Shown piece after piece: positions 1-8,392 of a stretch of DNA of 64,000 bases (the stretch's first letter is position 1; each line of letters begins with the position of its first letter). Position numbers and translations under genes: made by a program. The stretch is from WHUA01 sp963711215 (GTDB lineage Bacteria; Pseudomonadota; Alphaproteobacteria; UBA8366): contig CAVQDH010000012.1 of the NCBI GenBank assembly GCA_963711215.1, forward strand, positions 186,001 to 250,000. The letters run 5' to 3'. The notes under the pieces are model-generated. The model saw only the letters and a program-made list of their open reading frames with translations, was not told the DNA's origin and did not search any database.

Positions 1-988
1 CCTTTTCCTTGAAATACTTGACCGCGCTGGCGTGGAACGGCACCGCCCACTCGAACACCTGCTGCGACAGCGCCCAGCCGTCGATTCCCACGACGGCGCC
101 CTTGTAGTCGCCGTAGTAAATGTCCATCGCCTTGACGAGGTTATAGATCATCGCCGGGTCGCCCTTGTCCGTCGTGATCAGCACCGGATAGGGATAGGCG
201 GCGCCTTCCTGCGGATGCTCCTTAGTGATCCCCGCGCCGATGGTCGCGGTGTGCGGGCTGGTATAGGGCGCGAGCTTCTTGACGCGCGCCCAGCCGGCCT
301 TGTCGCTTTTCGGCATCGGGATCCAATAGAGCCCGCGCGGCGACGCCTCGAGCTTCTTCACCGTTCCGGAGACGGTCGACGAGAAGGACGCGTCCGCCTG
401 GTTGTTGACGATCGCCTGCCAGGCCGCGGTGAAACCGGGCGTCTCCACCTTGATGACGTCGTTCCAGGTCAACCCGGCGAAGGCCAAGCCGGACGCGATG
501 TTGTGGTTGAGCGCCGGGGCGCCCACGATCCAGGTGACCCGCTTGCCCTTCAGGTCCGCCATCGTCTTGACGCCCACGTCCGCCGCCACGCCCATGATGA
601 CGTTCGCGTCGCCGTTGTTCATCAGCAGCATGCGCAGCTTCTGCGGCCCCCAGTCGGGCGCGGCGAAATCGAACACGCCTTCCTGGCCGAAATAGGTGCC
701 GATGCCGTTGGCCGAGAGCTGCACCTTGCCGTCGCGCAGCGGCGCCATGCGGGAGATGTCGTTCTTGCCCGGCTGGACGCGCAGGTTGACGCCGAGTTCC
801 TTCTTCAGCGCCGCGCCGATTGCGACCGACTGGTTGTAGCCGGCGGTGCCGACCCCGTAAGCCGTCCAGACGATCGTCCCCGGCAGCTTCGGCTTGTCCG
901 CCGCTGAAGCGGCGAAAGCGATGACGGACGCGGCCGCGGCCACGGCGAGAACAGACAATACTCCTGTGGATTTTCCGCACGGTTTCAT
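1..988 (-). CDS. TAXI family TRAP transporter solute-binding protein (3' end outside window)
   Basis: The reading frame is open from the ATG at 988 to the window edge, so the C-terminus is missing. The first ~30 residues form a Sec-type signal peptide (MKPCGKSTG, then an Ala/Val-rich core ending near AASAADKP). The mature part begins TIVWTAYGVGTAGYNQ and continues with NGIGTYFGQEGVFDF, typical of TRAP-associated extracytoplasmic receptors of the TAXI type, which bind organic acids in the periplasm and deliver them to a fused DctQM-like permease. The permease is not in view and may lie beyond position 1. An AGGGAGG Shine-Dalgarno sequence abuts the ATG. The frame shows no break over ~329 codons. 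The substrate cannot be told from sequence. Confidence 0.85.
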   Translation of the reverse strand, partial: MKPCGKSTGVLSVLAVAAAASVIAFAASAADKPKLPGTIVWTAYGVGTAGYNQSVAIGAALKKELGVNLRVQPGKNDISRMAPLRDGKVQLSANGIGTYFGQEGVFDFAAPDWGPQKLRMLLMNNGDANVIMGVAADVGVKTMADLKGKRVTWIVGAPALNHNIASGLAFAGLTWNDVIKVETPGFTAAWQAIVNNQADASFSSTVSGTVKKLEASPRGLYWIPMPKSDKAGWARVKKLAPYTSPHTATIGAGITKEHPQEGAAYPYPVLITTDKGDPAMIYNLVKAMDIYYGDYKGAVVGIDGWALSQQVFEWAVPFHASAVKYFKEK

Positions 989-1048
989 CCTCCCTTAGGT
1001 GTGGCGCGGCTCTTTAAATCGGCCGCGTCCGCATGTGTTTGCCACATG

Positions 1049-1078
1049 ATGCTATCGTAAGGTGGAATATGACGCCAA
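1049..1078 (-). promoter_or_regulatory. candidate sigma-70 promoter of the TAXI receptor gene
   Basis: On the minus strand TTGGCG (1078-1073) is followed after 18 bp by TAGCAT (1054-1049), about 60 bp before the ATG at 988. The same arrangement (TTGnnn, 17-18 bp, TAGCnT or TACGnT) recurs before other genes here (29951-29980, 33420-33449, 40886-40915). That recurrence is the main support; it is not experimental. Confidence 0.45.
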
Positions 1079-1121
1079 CGGAAGGGCAATCTACGCGCGA
1101 ACCCTCATTCCCGCCTTTTGC

Positions 1122-1820
1122 CTAACCTTCCGCGTCCTTCGCCTCCTGGACGCAGAAGGTCCAGATGCGCTTGAACGGCGCCTGGGTCTTGAGGAACTCG
1201 GCCTCGATCTCGCCCATGATGGCGTTGCCGAGATACTCGACCTCGCCCATCGTGGCGGCGATCCAGGTGCGGTGCGCGTTCTCCTCCAGGATGAAGGTGG
1301 CGGCGGTCATCTCCTCGACCGTGGCGCCGGTGGTGACGATGCCGTGCGCCTTGAGCAGCAGCGCGCGGTGCGGCCCCAGCGTCTTCGCCATCGCGGCGCC
1401 GCGCTCGCCGTCCAGGATCAGCCGCGGGTCCGGATGGACCGGCACGCCGCCGCGGAAGATCGAGGCCAGGAAGTAGGTTGGCTTGAGCTGCGCCGACGAC
1501 ATGGTGAAGCTGGTCGGGTAGACGGGGTGGAAATGCGCGACGCTGCCGACATCCGGCCGCGCCTTGTAGACCTCGAGATGGATCGGCAGCTCGCCCGGCA
1601 GGCGCACGTCGCTGCCGTATTGCTTGCCGTCGAGGTCGATGAGCGACGAATTCCTCGGGCCGCGAATGGCTGCGTCAGATCGTGCGGCGTGACCAGGATG
1701 CGCTCGGGGTCGGCCGTCCGCGCGCTGATATGCCCGAACCCGTCGACGAAGCCGCGCTTGTAGAAGAAGCGCCAGGCCGATGTTGAGCTTCTCGCGCAGC
1801 ACGTCGTTGCTGTCGGTCAT
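1122..1820 (-). CDS. class II aldolase/adducin family protein, two compensating frame breaks
   Basis: The protein belongs to the L-fuculose-phosphate-aldolase/adducin head-domain family of Zn-dependent retro-aldol or decarboxylase enzymes. The C-terminal two thirds carry the conserved HFHP and KAHGIV metal-site motifs, and the end (GEIEAEFLKTQAPFKRIW) is typical of aldolases acting on sugar or hydroxy-acid substrates. Between about 1782 and 1660 the open frame gives an unrelated Arg-rich stretch. Another frame there encodes the expected FFYKRGFVDGFGHISAR and RILVTPHDLTQPF segment containing the first HG/S metal region. One indel near 1782 and an opposite one near 1660 therefore restore the protein. 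Start ATG at 1820. These are probably sequencing indels, though a real double mutation cannot be excluded. Confidence 0.75.
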   Translation of the reverse strand: MTDSNDVLREKLNIGLALLLQARLRRRVRAYQRADGRPRAHPGHAARSDAAIRGPRNSSLIDLDGKQYGSDVRLPGELPIHLEVYKARPDVGSVAHFHPVYPTSFTMSSAQLKPTYFLASIFRGGVPVHPDPRLILDGERGAAMAKTLGPHRALLLKAHGIVTTGATVEEMTAATFILEENAHRTWIAATMGEVEYLGNAIMGEIEAEFLKTQAPFKRIWTFCVQEAKDAEG

Positions 1821-1842
1821 GGTGGTGCTCCATCTCTTAAAG

Positions 1843-1977
1843 TCCTCCCCCCTTGCGGGGGAGGATTTAGGTGGGGATGATGGGCTCGTCCGATACCTTC
1901 TTTATCGCGAAGCAAACAGAGCAGCTGATTTCACGAAAGTCCCCCCACCCCGGCCCTCCCCCTCAAGGGGGGAGGGA
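1843..1977. repeat. pair of GC-rich palindromic elements between the aldolase and SDR genes
   Basis: Two short hairpins lie in the 170 bp gap: 1843-1864 (TCCTCCCCC, CTTG, GGGGGAGGA) and 1955-1977 (CCCTCCCCC, TCAA, GGGGGGAGGG). Each is bordered by G/C-runs (GTGGGGATG after the first, CCCCCACCCC before the second), so the pair forms a larger inverted arrangement. This resembles the small dispersed palindromes common in alphaproteobacterial gaps. They lie downstream of the minus-strand SDR gene and could also end its transcription. Confidence 0.55.
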
Positions 1978-1989
1978 GTAGAACTACGC

Positions 1990-2770
1990 TCACGCCGTCG
2001 TCCCGCCATCCACCGTCAGCGACGCGCCGGTGACGTAGGACGCCTCGTCGGACACCAGGAACAGCGCAGCGTTGGCGATCTCTTCGGGCTGGGCGCGGCG
2101 CTGCATCGGGAACGTCGGATCCGCGGCCCTTGATCAGGTCGTCGATGCTCTTGCCGGTCTTGTTCTCCTGGTCCGGGCGCATAGTGAAGGCGCGCAGCAT
2201 CGGCGTCTCTGTGGTTCCGGGGCAGACCACGTTGACGCGGATGTTCTCCGGCGCGAGCCGCTTCGCCAGCGCCTTCGCGAAACCGATGACGCCGAACTTG
2301 CACATCGAATAGACCGGGCTCTTGTTCGAGCCGCGGATGCCCGAGGTCGACGCCGTATAGAGCAGGCTGCCGCCGCCGCGTTTGCGGATCAGCGGGATCG
2401 CCACGTCGGTCGCCACCACCAGCGTGCGCAGGTTGAGGGTCATGGCGAGGTCGAAATCGACCATGTCGATGCCCTCTACCTTCGACGGCCCGGGATGGCC
2501 GACATGGTTCCAGACGAAGTCGAGCCCGCCGAAGGTCTCGGCCGTCTGCTGCACCATGCGGCGGCTGTCTTCGTCCTTGGTCAGGTCGGCGACGATACCC
2601 ACGGCCTCGCCGCCCGCCTGCTTGATCTGGTTGACCACGCGCTCGACGCCGGCCGCGTCGACATCGACCACGCCGACCCTGGCGCCTTCCTCGGCGAAGC
2701 GCAGCGCGCCCGCGCGTCCCATGCCCGACGCCGCCGCCGTCACGATCCCGATCTTGTTCTTCAGTCGCAT
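1990..2770 (-). CDS. SDR family NAD(P)-dependent oxidoreductase, one frameshift near the C-terminus
   Basis: Classical short-chain dehydrogenase. The start ATG at 2770 is preceded by GGAGAATG. The N-terminal Rossmann motif is TAAASGMGRA (residues ~10-19), the NNAG position reads NHVG, and the active site has Ser in TASTSG and a YSMCK motif supplying Tyr and Lys. PGTTETPM marks the substrate loop. Near 2122 an extra base throws the frame off. In the neighbouring frame the expected ending follows (PMQRRAQPEEIANAALFLVS, then TVDGGTTA), closing at the TGA at 1990. The length is then ~260 residues, normal for the family. It oxidises or reduces an alcohol/ketone of unknown identity. A 65 bp piece of a related SDR gene recurs at 3485-3549. 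Confidence 0.85.
2638..2702. repeat. direct repeat, copy A (within the SDR gene)
   Basis: This 65 bp stretch inside the SDR gene matches 3485-3549 in the same orientation at 61 of 65 positions by eye. It encodes the EEGARVGVVDVDAAG part of the SDR Rossmann fold. The two copies bracket the palindrome at 2850-2919 and the peroxiredoxin gene. Confidence 0.7.
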
Positions 2771-2849
2771 AGTCGCATTCTCCCTGCCCGGATGGCCGAC
2801 AACCGATTTAAGGCTACCGCGCCGCGGGCGGCGGGGTCCAATGGGCGTC

Positions 2850-2919
2850 AAAAAAGGGGACAGAGCCCTATTTTCCATAGGCGGGAAAAGGGTCGGAAAA
2901 AGGGCTCTGTCCCCTTTTT
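2850..2919. repeat. REP/RAYT-like long palindrome
   Basis: The left arm AAAAAGGGGACAGAGCCC (2851-2868) and the right arm (2902-2919) are exact reverse complements over 18 bp, with an inner imperfect stem (TATTTTCC against GGAAAA) around a GGCGGGAAAAGGG core. Palindromes starting with the A-run and GGGGACAG are typical of dispersed repeats mobilised by REP-associated tyrosine transposases. No transposase gene is nearby. It sits in the gap between the divergent SDR and peroxiredoxin genes. Confidence 0.65.
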
Positions 2920-3028
2920 GTATTCGGACTTTGATGCCGCGAAGGATCGAGGGCAATATGGAGCCGTCGGGCCGTGTTGCCCGATCGTTTCGTAGCTGTC
3001 CCGCACCCATGCGACAAAGGAGACGACC

Positions 3029-3481
3029 GTGGCATTGATCGAAGTCGGGAAGCCGGCGCCGGCTTTCTCCCTGACGAACCAGGACGGCAAGCCCGTGACG
3101 CTGAAGCAGCACGCGGGCAAGTATGTCCTGCTCTGGTGGTATCCCAAGGCCGATACGCCTGGGTGAACGACCGAAGGCAATGGGTTCCGTGATCGAATCC
3201 AGCAATTCACGAGCAAGAATGTTGCCATTCTCGGCGTCAGCTTCGATGCGCCGAAAGACAACGCGGCCTTCCGGCAAAAATTCGGGTTCCCTTACGACCT
3301 GTGCAGCGACCAGGACAAGACGGCGTCGATCGCCTACGGCGCGGCGGAAGCCGACTCGCCCAGGCCGCGGCGCGTCTCGGTCCTGATCGGCCCCGACGGC
3401 AAGGTTGCCGTGGCCTACGACAAGGTGACCCCGGCCGACCACCCGGACCAGGTTCTCGCCGACCTGAACCGTCTGGGGTGA
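3029..3481 (+). CDS. peroxiredoxin (Bcp/AhpC-TSA family), probable selenoprotein with UGA at the peroxidatic position
   Basis: Thioredoxin-fold peroxidase of the Bcp/PrxQ type that reduces H2O2 and organic peroxides in the cytoplasm. Start GTG at 3029, with AAGGAG six bases upstream. The frame runs 151 codons to TGA 3479-3481 with a single interruption, TGA at 3164-3166 (codon 46). Codon 46 is where the family has its peroxidatic Cys: the context reads YPKADTPG-U-TTEGNGFRD, matching the TPGCTxE signature. Everything downstream stays in frame (GVSFDAP, FPYDLCSD with Cys92, then SVLIGPDGKVAVAYDKV). A hairpin at 3181-3201 fits the bacterial SECIS. I therefore read codon 46 as selenocysteine. Cys92 is the only cysteine left and could resolve a selenenylsulfide, but this is inferred. 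The alternative is a TGC-to-TGA change killing the enzyme. selA/B/C/D are not in the window. Confidence 0.78.
3181..3201 (+). promoter_or_regulatory. putative bacterial SECIS hairpin
   Basis: Starting 15 nt after the in-frame TGA, TGGGTTC (3181-3187) pairs with GAATCCA (3195-3201): seven pairs including one G-U. Position 3189 can also pair with 3194, leaving a UGAU apical loop (3190-3193) with G second and C3188 bulged. Bacterial SECIS elements lie in the coding region just after the UGA, with a short stem, a G in the first two loop positions and the loop 16-37 nt from the UGA; here the spacing is 23 nt. The codons that form it (AAT, GGG, ATC, CAA) are less GC-biased at third positions than the rest of the gene. 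A computed fold has not been made. Confidence 0.6.
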
Positions 3482-3484
3482 ACG

Positions 3485-3560
3485 CGCGCTCGACGGCGGC
3501 CGCGTCGACATCGGCCACGCCGACCTTAGCGCCTTCCTCGGCGAAGCGCGAAAATGCGCC
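3485..3560 (-). pseudogene. remnant of a second SDR dehydrogenase gene (direct repeat copy B)
   Basis: On the minus strand this short stretch reads FAEEGAKVGVADVDAAAVERAF, the beta2-region of an SDR Rossmann fold and closely similar to FAEEGARVGVVDVDAAGVERV in the intact SDR at 1990-2770. The rest of that gene is absent: the thiolase ends at 3582 on one side and the peroxiredoxin stop overlaps on the other. At DNA level 3485-3549 repeats 2638-2702 with four mismatches. It is most likely debris of a duplicated or recombined SDR gene. Confidence 0.6.
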
Positions 3561-3581
3561 GCCGTGGTCGGCGGGCGTGCG

Positions 3582-4769
3582 CTAGTGCACCGCTTCCAGC
3601 GCGAGCGCGATGCCCTGCCCGCCGCCGATGCAGAGCGTCACCACGCCGCGCTTGATGCCGTCGCGCCGCATCGAATGCAGCAGCCGGGTGGTCAGCACCG
3701 CGCCGGTCGCGCCGATCGGATGGCCGTGCGCGATCGCGCCGCCCTCGACATTGACGATATCCTCGGCAAGGCCGAGCTCGCGCGTCACCGCGAGGACGAT
3801 GGCGGCGAAGGCCTCGTTGATCTCGATCCGCTCGATGTCGCGCACCGACCAGCCCGCCCGGTCGAGCGCCTGGCGCACGGCCGGAACCGGGCCGAGGCCG
3901 AACATCCCCGGCTCGACCGCGCCGACGCCGAAGGCGACCAGCCGCGCCATCGGATCGAGCCCTTTCTTCTCGGCCCAGTGCCGCTCGGCCACGACCGTCG
4001 CCGCCGCGCCGCTGTTCAGCCCGGGCGCATTGCCCGCGGTGATCGTGCCGTCCTTGCGGAAGGCGGGCCGGAGCTTGGCGAGGCTCGCCTCGGTCGTGTC
4101 GGCACGGTTGTGCTCGTCCTTCACGAAGATGTTCGGGGCCCTTCCGGCCCTTGATCTCGACCGGCACGATCTCGGCCTCGAACTTGCCGGCCGCCTGCGC
4201 CGCGCTGAAGCGCTGCTGCGAGCGCGCGGCCCAGCGGTCCTGCGCCTCGCGCGTGAGCTGGAACTTGGTCACCAGGTCCTCGGTGTGCCAGCCGGAATGC
4301 TCGCCGGAAAAGGCGTCGTTCAGGCCGTCGCGCAGCATGCTGTCGTAGATCTGCGCGTCGCCCATGCGGTAGCCCCAGCGCCCGCCGCCCATCAGGTAGG
4401 GCGCCATGTCCATGTTCTCCATGCCGCCGGCGACCGCGCTGTCGGCAGGCCGAGCATCACCTCCTGCGCGGCGGACGCGATCGCCTGCGCGCCGGAGCCG
4501 CAGACCCGGTTGACCGTCATGGCGGGCACGTCGACCGGGATGCCGCCATGGATGGCCGCCTGGCGCGCCGGGTTCATCTTGTTGCCGGCCTGGACCACGT
4601 TGCCCATGACGACGCTGTCGACGTCACTGCCCTTAAGGCCCGCCCGCTCCAGGCAGGCCTGCACCACGGTTGCGCCCAGATCGGGCGCGGCCACGCTCTT
4701 GAGCGTGCCGCCATAGGTGCCGATCGCGGTTCGCACCGGCGCACAAAGAACGGTCTCACGGTTCGCCAT
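3582..4769 (-). CDS. acetyl-CoA C-acetyltransferase (thiolase), two compensating frameshifts
   Basis: Thiolase that condenses or cleaves acetyl-CoA/acetoacetyl-CoA in the cytoplasm. The N-terminal part (ATG 4769, MANRETVLCAPVRTAIG) carries the nucleophilic Cys in NRVCGSGAQA. It is interrupted near 4440. The middle piece (GGMENMDMAPYLMGGGRWGY) is in another frame, and a second break near 4140 returns to the first frame. The C-terminal part contains NVEGGAIAHGHPIGATGA with the catalytic His and CIGGGQG with the second catalytic Cys, ending at TAG 3582. Joined, the protein is ~395 residues, the usual thiolase length, so all catalytic parts are present and the breaks look like indel errors. Confidence 0.85.
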
Positions 4770-4993
4770 CGTTTCGTCTCCTCGGGTTGCCTGGTTGAGA
4801 GTCGATATGTAGGGGCCGCAGGATGAATCAACGTCGCGCCAATCACGCTCTCGTGCCTTGAGCTGGCTCAACACGGCGGCCATTCGTTCACGGATCTCCC
4901 CGGCCTGTGCGAAATCGCACGCCCGCCCTCCTTCGTTTCGCCGATAGTCCGGGCATTCGGACGCCATCGGTTACCAGACGAAGGAGAACGCAG

Positions 4994-5216
4994 ATGTTCG
5001 CCACCCCGCTTCGCAACCTGCTCTTGGCCACGGCGGTCATCGCCGGCAGCCTGATCGCCCTCGGCAACGGCCGGATCGATTCCGTGGTCACCAGCGCCCT
5101 GTCGGATCCCGTCATGTCCGCCAAGCTCGACGCCGTCGTCCCCAACCGCGAGCATCGACGATCCGGATTACGTCAACACGACGGTCTTCGGGCTTTGGCA
5201 CATCGATCCGGACTGA
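4994..5216 (+). CDS. small hypothetical protein with N-terminal signal/anchor, one frameshift
   Basis: Not recognised. AAGGAG precedes ATG 4994 by eight bases, a good ribosome site. The first ~25 residues (FATPLRNLLLATAVIAGSL) look like a signal peptide or single membrane anchor, followed by GRIDSVVTSALSDPVMSAKLDAVV. Near 5147 the frame changes, and the neighbouring frame gives DDPDYVNTTVFGLWHIDPD and a stop at 5214, for ~74 residues. It diverges from the thiolase at 3582-4769. The two-frame reading is inferred from the composition of the tail. Confidence 0.5.
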
Positions 5217-5590
5217 GCGCAGCTCCGTCCCGGAAGCGGCGCGGCTATTGCCGGCCACACCGGATTGCATCAGCATCGGCGGCGACGCGGAAGGCCTGCG
5301 CCGGCCTCGAGAGCAAGAAAATGACGGCATTTCGGGGAAATCGTCGACGAAGGGTACATCCTGTCGCGTTGACAACGGAGCGGCGCGCCGTTTCAGTGTC
5401 GCCTTCGGCGGCCGTCAGCCGGCAGGTTACGGTGGGCTTCGTCGATCTCCAGGCCGTCGAGGCGGCCGCTTCGCAAGGATCGAGATGCGGTTCAACCAGG
5501 ACGCCGAGGTCGCCATCACCGGCCGTGACCGGGCTCGCAGCGGGTCCTGGCTCGGGCTTCCGCAGCCTCGTCGGCTATTGCCGGCGCCTG
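5217..5590. other. 374 bp with no clear gene
   Basis: This lies between the small secreted protein and the GtrA/glycosyltransferase gene. Short bits of protein-like sequence appear in all three forward frames (GGDAEGL, LESKKMTAFRG, GEIVDEGYILSR before a stop near 5370) but none is long. It may be a decayed or heavily indel-damaged gene. I see no hairpin, promoter or RNA that I can support. Confidence 0.35.
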
Positions 5591-7533
5591 ATGGTCCTCG
5601 GCGGCAGCGCGGTGTCCGCGGAAAACGCGGCGCGCTTCGCGCTGGCCGGCCTTCTGGGTCTTGCCGCCGATCTGCTGCTTTTCGAAGTGCTGTTCCTCGC
5701 CGGCGTTCGCCTGGTGTGGGCGCACGCCGCGAGCTTCGCCGTCGCCGCCGCTGCATCAACTACGCCTTGAACGCGCGCTGGATCTTCGCCGGCGCGATAC
5801 GCGCCTCGGCCGAGGCCGGCTGGCAGCGCTATGCGCGTTTCCTGATCGTCTGCCTCATGGCCTTGTTCCTGCGCGACGGGTTCCTCGGCGCCGCCGTCGT
5901 GGCCTGGCGGTGGCCGCCCGAGCTCGCCATCTTTCTTGGCGTCACGGCGGGCGCGGCCGTCGGCTATCTCGGCAATGCATTCTTCGTCTTCCCCGCGGTG
6001 AGTCCGCGCGTTTCGCGGAGCATTCGATGGCGCCTCGCGGCGATCGGCGTCCTGGCCTATGTCGTCGTCCTGCGCCTGGTCTTTCTCGGCCTGCCGAACC
6101 TGCTGCCCGAGGAGGCCTATTACTGGAACTATTCCCAGCATCTCGACATCGGCTACCTCGATCATCCGCCGATGGTCGCCTGGCTGATCTGGCTCGGAAC
6201 GGCGATTTTCGGCAATACCGAATTCGGCGTGCGGCTCGGCGCCTTCCTCAGCTGGTTCGCGGCCGCCTATTTCTGCTTCCAGCTGACCCGCAATCTGTTC
6301 GGCAAGTCCGCGGCTTTCGTGGCGCTCCTGCTCGTCGCGGCGCTGCCCTATTTCTTCGCCGCGGGGCTTCTGATGATGCCCGACGCACCGCTGACGGCCG
6401 CCTGGGCGGGCGCGCTTTATTTCCTGGAGCGCGCGCTGCTCGGCGAGCGCCGCGCCGCCTGGTGGGGCGTCGGCGCCTGTATCGGGCTCGGCATGATCTC
6501 GAAATACACCATCGCGCTGCTCGGCCCCGCGACCCTGCTCTTCGTGCTGCTCGATGCGCGGTCCCGCCGATGGCTCTGGCGCCCCGATCCCTACGGCGCG
6601 ATCCTGCTCGCGACCCTGATCTTCTCGCCGGTCATCATCTGGAACGCGACGCATGACTGGGCGTCCTTCGCCTTTCAAAGCTCGCGGCGCCTGGAAGCGA
6701 CGTTCGACTTTTCGCTGCACCACCTCCTGGCCGCGATGACAGGGCTGTTGACGCCCGTCGGGCTGATCGCCGTCGCCGTGGCCCTCTATCCGGCGCGCCG
6801 CCGGCGCTTCGCGACCGACGCAGAGGCCGCGCTGGCGAAACGGCGATATCGCTTCATGGCGATCTATACCCTTGTCCCGCTGTCGGTATTCGTCGCGTTC
6901 AGCCTTTTCCATTCGGTGAAGCTCAACTGGACGGGCCCGCTGTGGCTCGCCATCCTGCCCGCAGTCGCGGCGCAGATCATCGCGGGCGGCCGAATGGCGT
7001 CCCGGTTCGACACGGTGCTCCGGCGGCTGTGGATGCCGACGATCGCGATCACCCTGATCGTCTACGGCTTCGGACTGGACTACCTGGTCCTGGGGCTTCC
7101 CGGCGTCGGCTATACCGGCAAGCTCGGCTCGCTGCCCATCGGCTGGGAAAACTTCGGCCGCCAGGCGGAGCAGATCGAAGACAATGTCGAGCGCGAGACG
7201 GGCCATGAGCCGCTGCTCGTCGGCATGGACGGGTATTTCATCGCCAGCCAGCTCGCCTTCTATCGCCGCGGCGACAACGACGGGGTGCGCAATACCGCCG
7301 GGCGGAGCCTCTTCGGCGGGAACAGCCTGATGTATAATTACTGGTTCTCGCCGGCATCGAACGAGGGCAAGACGCTCATCATGTTCGGCTTCAGCGCCTC
7401 CTATCTCGACCGCGACTACCTGAAAACGCATTTCAGCCGCGTGACCCCGATCAAAGAGGAGCTGATCATGCGGAACGAGTCCGTCGTCGGCCGCTTCTAT
7501 TACCGGATCGGATACGACTTCAAGGCGCCGTAG
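5591..7533 (+). CDS. GtrA-like domain fused to family-39 glycosyltransferase (ArnT/PMT type), one frameshift
   Basis: Inner-membrane enzyme that probably moves a sugar from a polyprenyl-phosphate donor to a lipid or glycan. Residues ~1-130 form a GtrA-like four-helix unit (RFALAGLLGLAADLLLFE, then INYALNARWIF, then GYLGNAFFVF). Such units are flippase-like partners of glycosyltransferases. The frame breaks within this unit near 5755 and continues in the next frame. The GT39 part begins ~RLVFLGLPNLLPEEAYYWNYSQHLDIGYLDHPPMVAW; its EEAYYW and DHPPM motifs hold the acidic catalytic residue and the substrate loop. About nine further membrane helices follow, then a soluble C-terminal region (GWENFGRQAEQIED onward). 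The start is uncertain: ATG 5591 is used, and a GTG at 5525 is possible. Confidence 0.8.
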
Positions 7534-7660
7534 ACGGCGGGCGCGCCGGCAGGGCGCGATCGAGGGCAGCGACTTCGACGCTCCGCGGAGACACCGCCGG
7601 TGTCCGATCCGGGCGAACGTTGGCTTTTCAGCATCGGCGTCGATTGGGCGGGAAAGACCG

Positions 7661-8356
7661 CTAACGTCGCCCCGCCGGGTCTCGTTGCAATGCAAGCCAG
7701 TTATCCGTCAGGCGGCCTCCATCGGTTGAGAAGTGATCGTCGAGAACCGCGGATGTCCGGATCCGCTCCACCCGGAAATGCCGAAAATCCGAACGCAGCT
7801 CACACCATGCGCCAAGGACTGTAACATCCACATAATACGCGAGTGCAATCGGCCAGATCGTCCGCCGTGTGCGTCGTCCGTCGGCATCGGCATAAGCGAT
7901 CCGCATCTTCCGGTTTTCGCGGATGGCCCGCCGCGCATCGGACAATTTGATTCCATCCGGCTCCACTGCACTGCCGTCCGAGACAAACATCGCCGGTGAA
8001 ACCACGCCCGCCCGGAGCGCATCGGGTAGAACCGTGGACACCTTGGCCAGCACGCTCTCGGCTGCATCCTGCAGCTCCGGGTCCCGTAGTCGCCGAACCA
8101 GCCGCACTCCGACTGCAATTGCATCGATCTCATCCACCGTAAACATGAGGGGAGGCAAATCGAAACCACGGCGCAGCACATAGCCGAGCCCTGGTGCGCC
8201 TTCGATTGGCACCCTTCCCGCCTGTAACGTGGCGACGTCGCGATAGACAGTCCGCACCGTTACTTCCAGCTGTTCGGCAAGGTTGGCTGCGGTGACGGGT
8301 CCCTTCGCTGTCCTCAGGGCCTGGATAATGTCGAACAACCGGTCAGCGCGGCGCAT
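7661..8356 (-). CDS. YafY/DeoR-like transcriptional regulator with HTH and WYL domains
   Basis: An intact 231-residue DNA-binding protein. Residues 1-60 form a helix-turn-helix of the HTH_11 type (RLFDIIQALRTAKGPVTAAN, then VTVRTVYRDVATLQ). Residues ~135-205 are a WYL-type ligand-sensing domain (IRENRKMRIAYADADGRR, then IWPIALAYYVDVTVLGAWCE and FRHFRVERI). Such proteins usually control a divergent neighbour, here the cupin-like gene at 8517. A perfect palindrome at 8393-8414 in the shared gap is the likely operator. The signal sensed is unknown. Confidence 0.88.
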   Translation of the reverse strand: MRRADRLFDIIQALRTAKGPVTAANLAEQLEVTVRTVYRDVATLQAGRVPIEGAPGLGYVLRRGFDLPPLMFTVDEIDAIAVGVRLVRRLRDPELQDAAESVLAKVSTVLPDALRAGVVSPAMFVSDGSAVEPDGIKLSDARRAIRENRKMRIAYADADGRRTRRTIWPIALAYYVDVTVLGAWCELRSDFRHFRVERIRTSAVLDDHFSTDGGRLTDNWLALQRDPAGRR

Positions 8357-8392
8357 GTCTCAGCTCCATGATGGGACGGCATCGGTCGATTC

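Noticed and set aside
1843..1977. CRISPR-like repeats
   Set aside because: There are only two short palindromes, with different arms and no regular spacers.
3029..3163. A 45-residue truncated peroxiredoxin ending at the TGA
   Set aside because: The 105 codons after the TGA remain a conserved peroxiredoxin sequence in the same frame, which is not expected for a dead gene.
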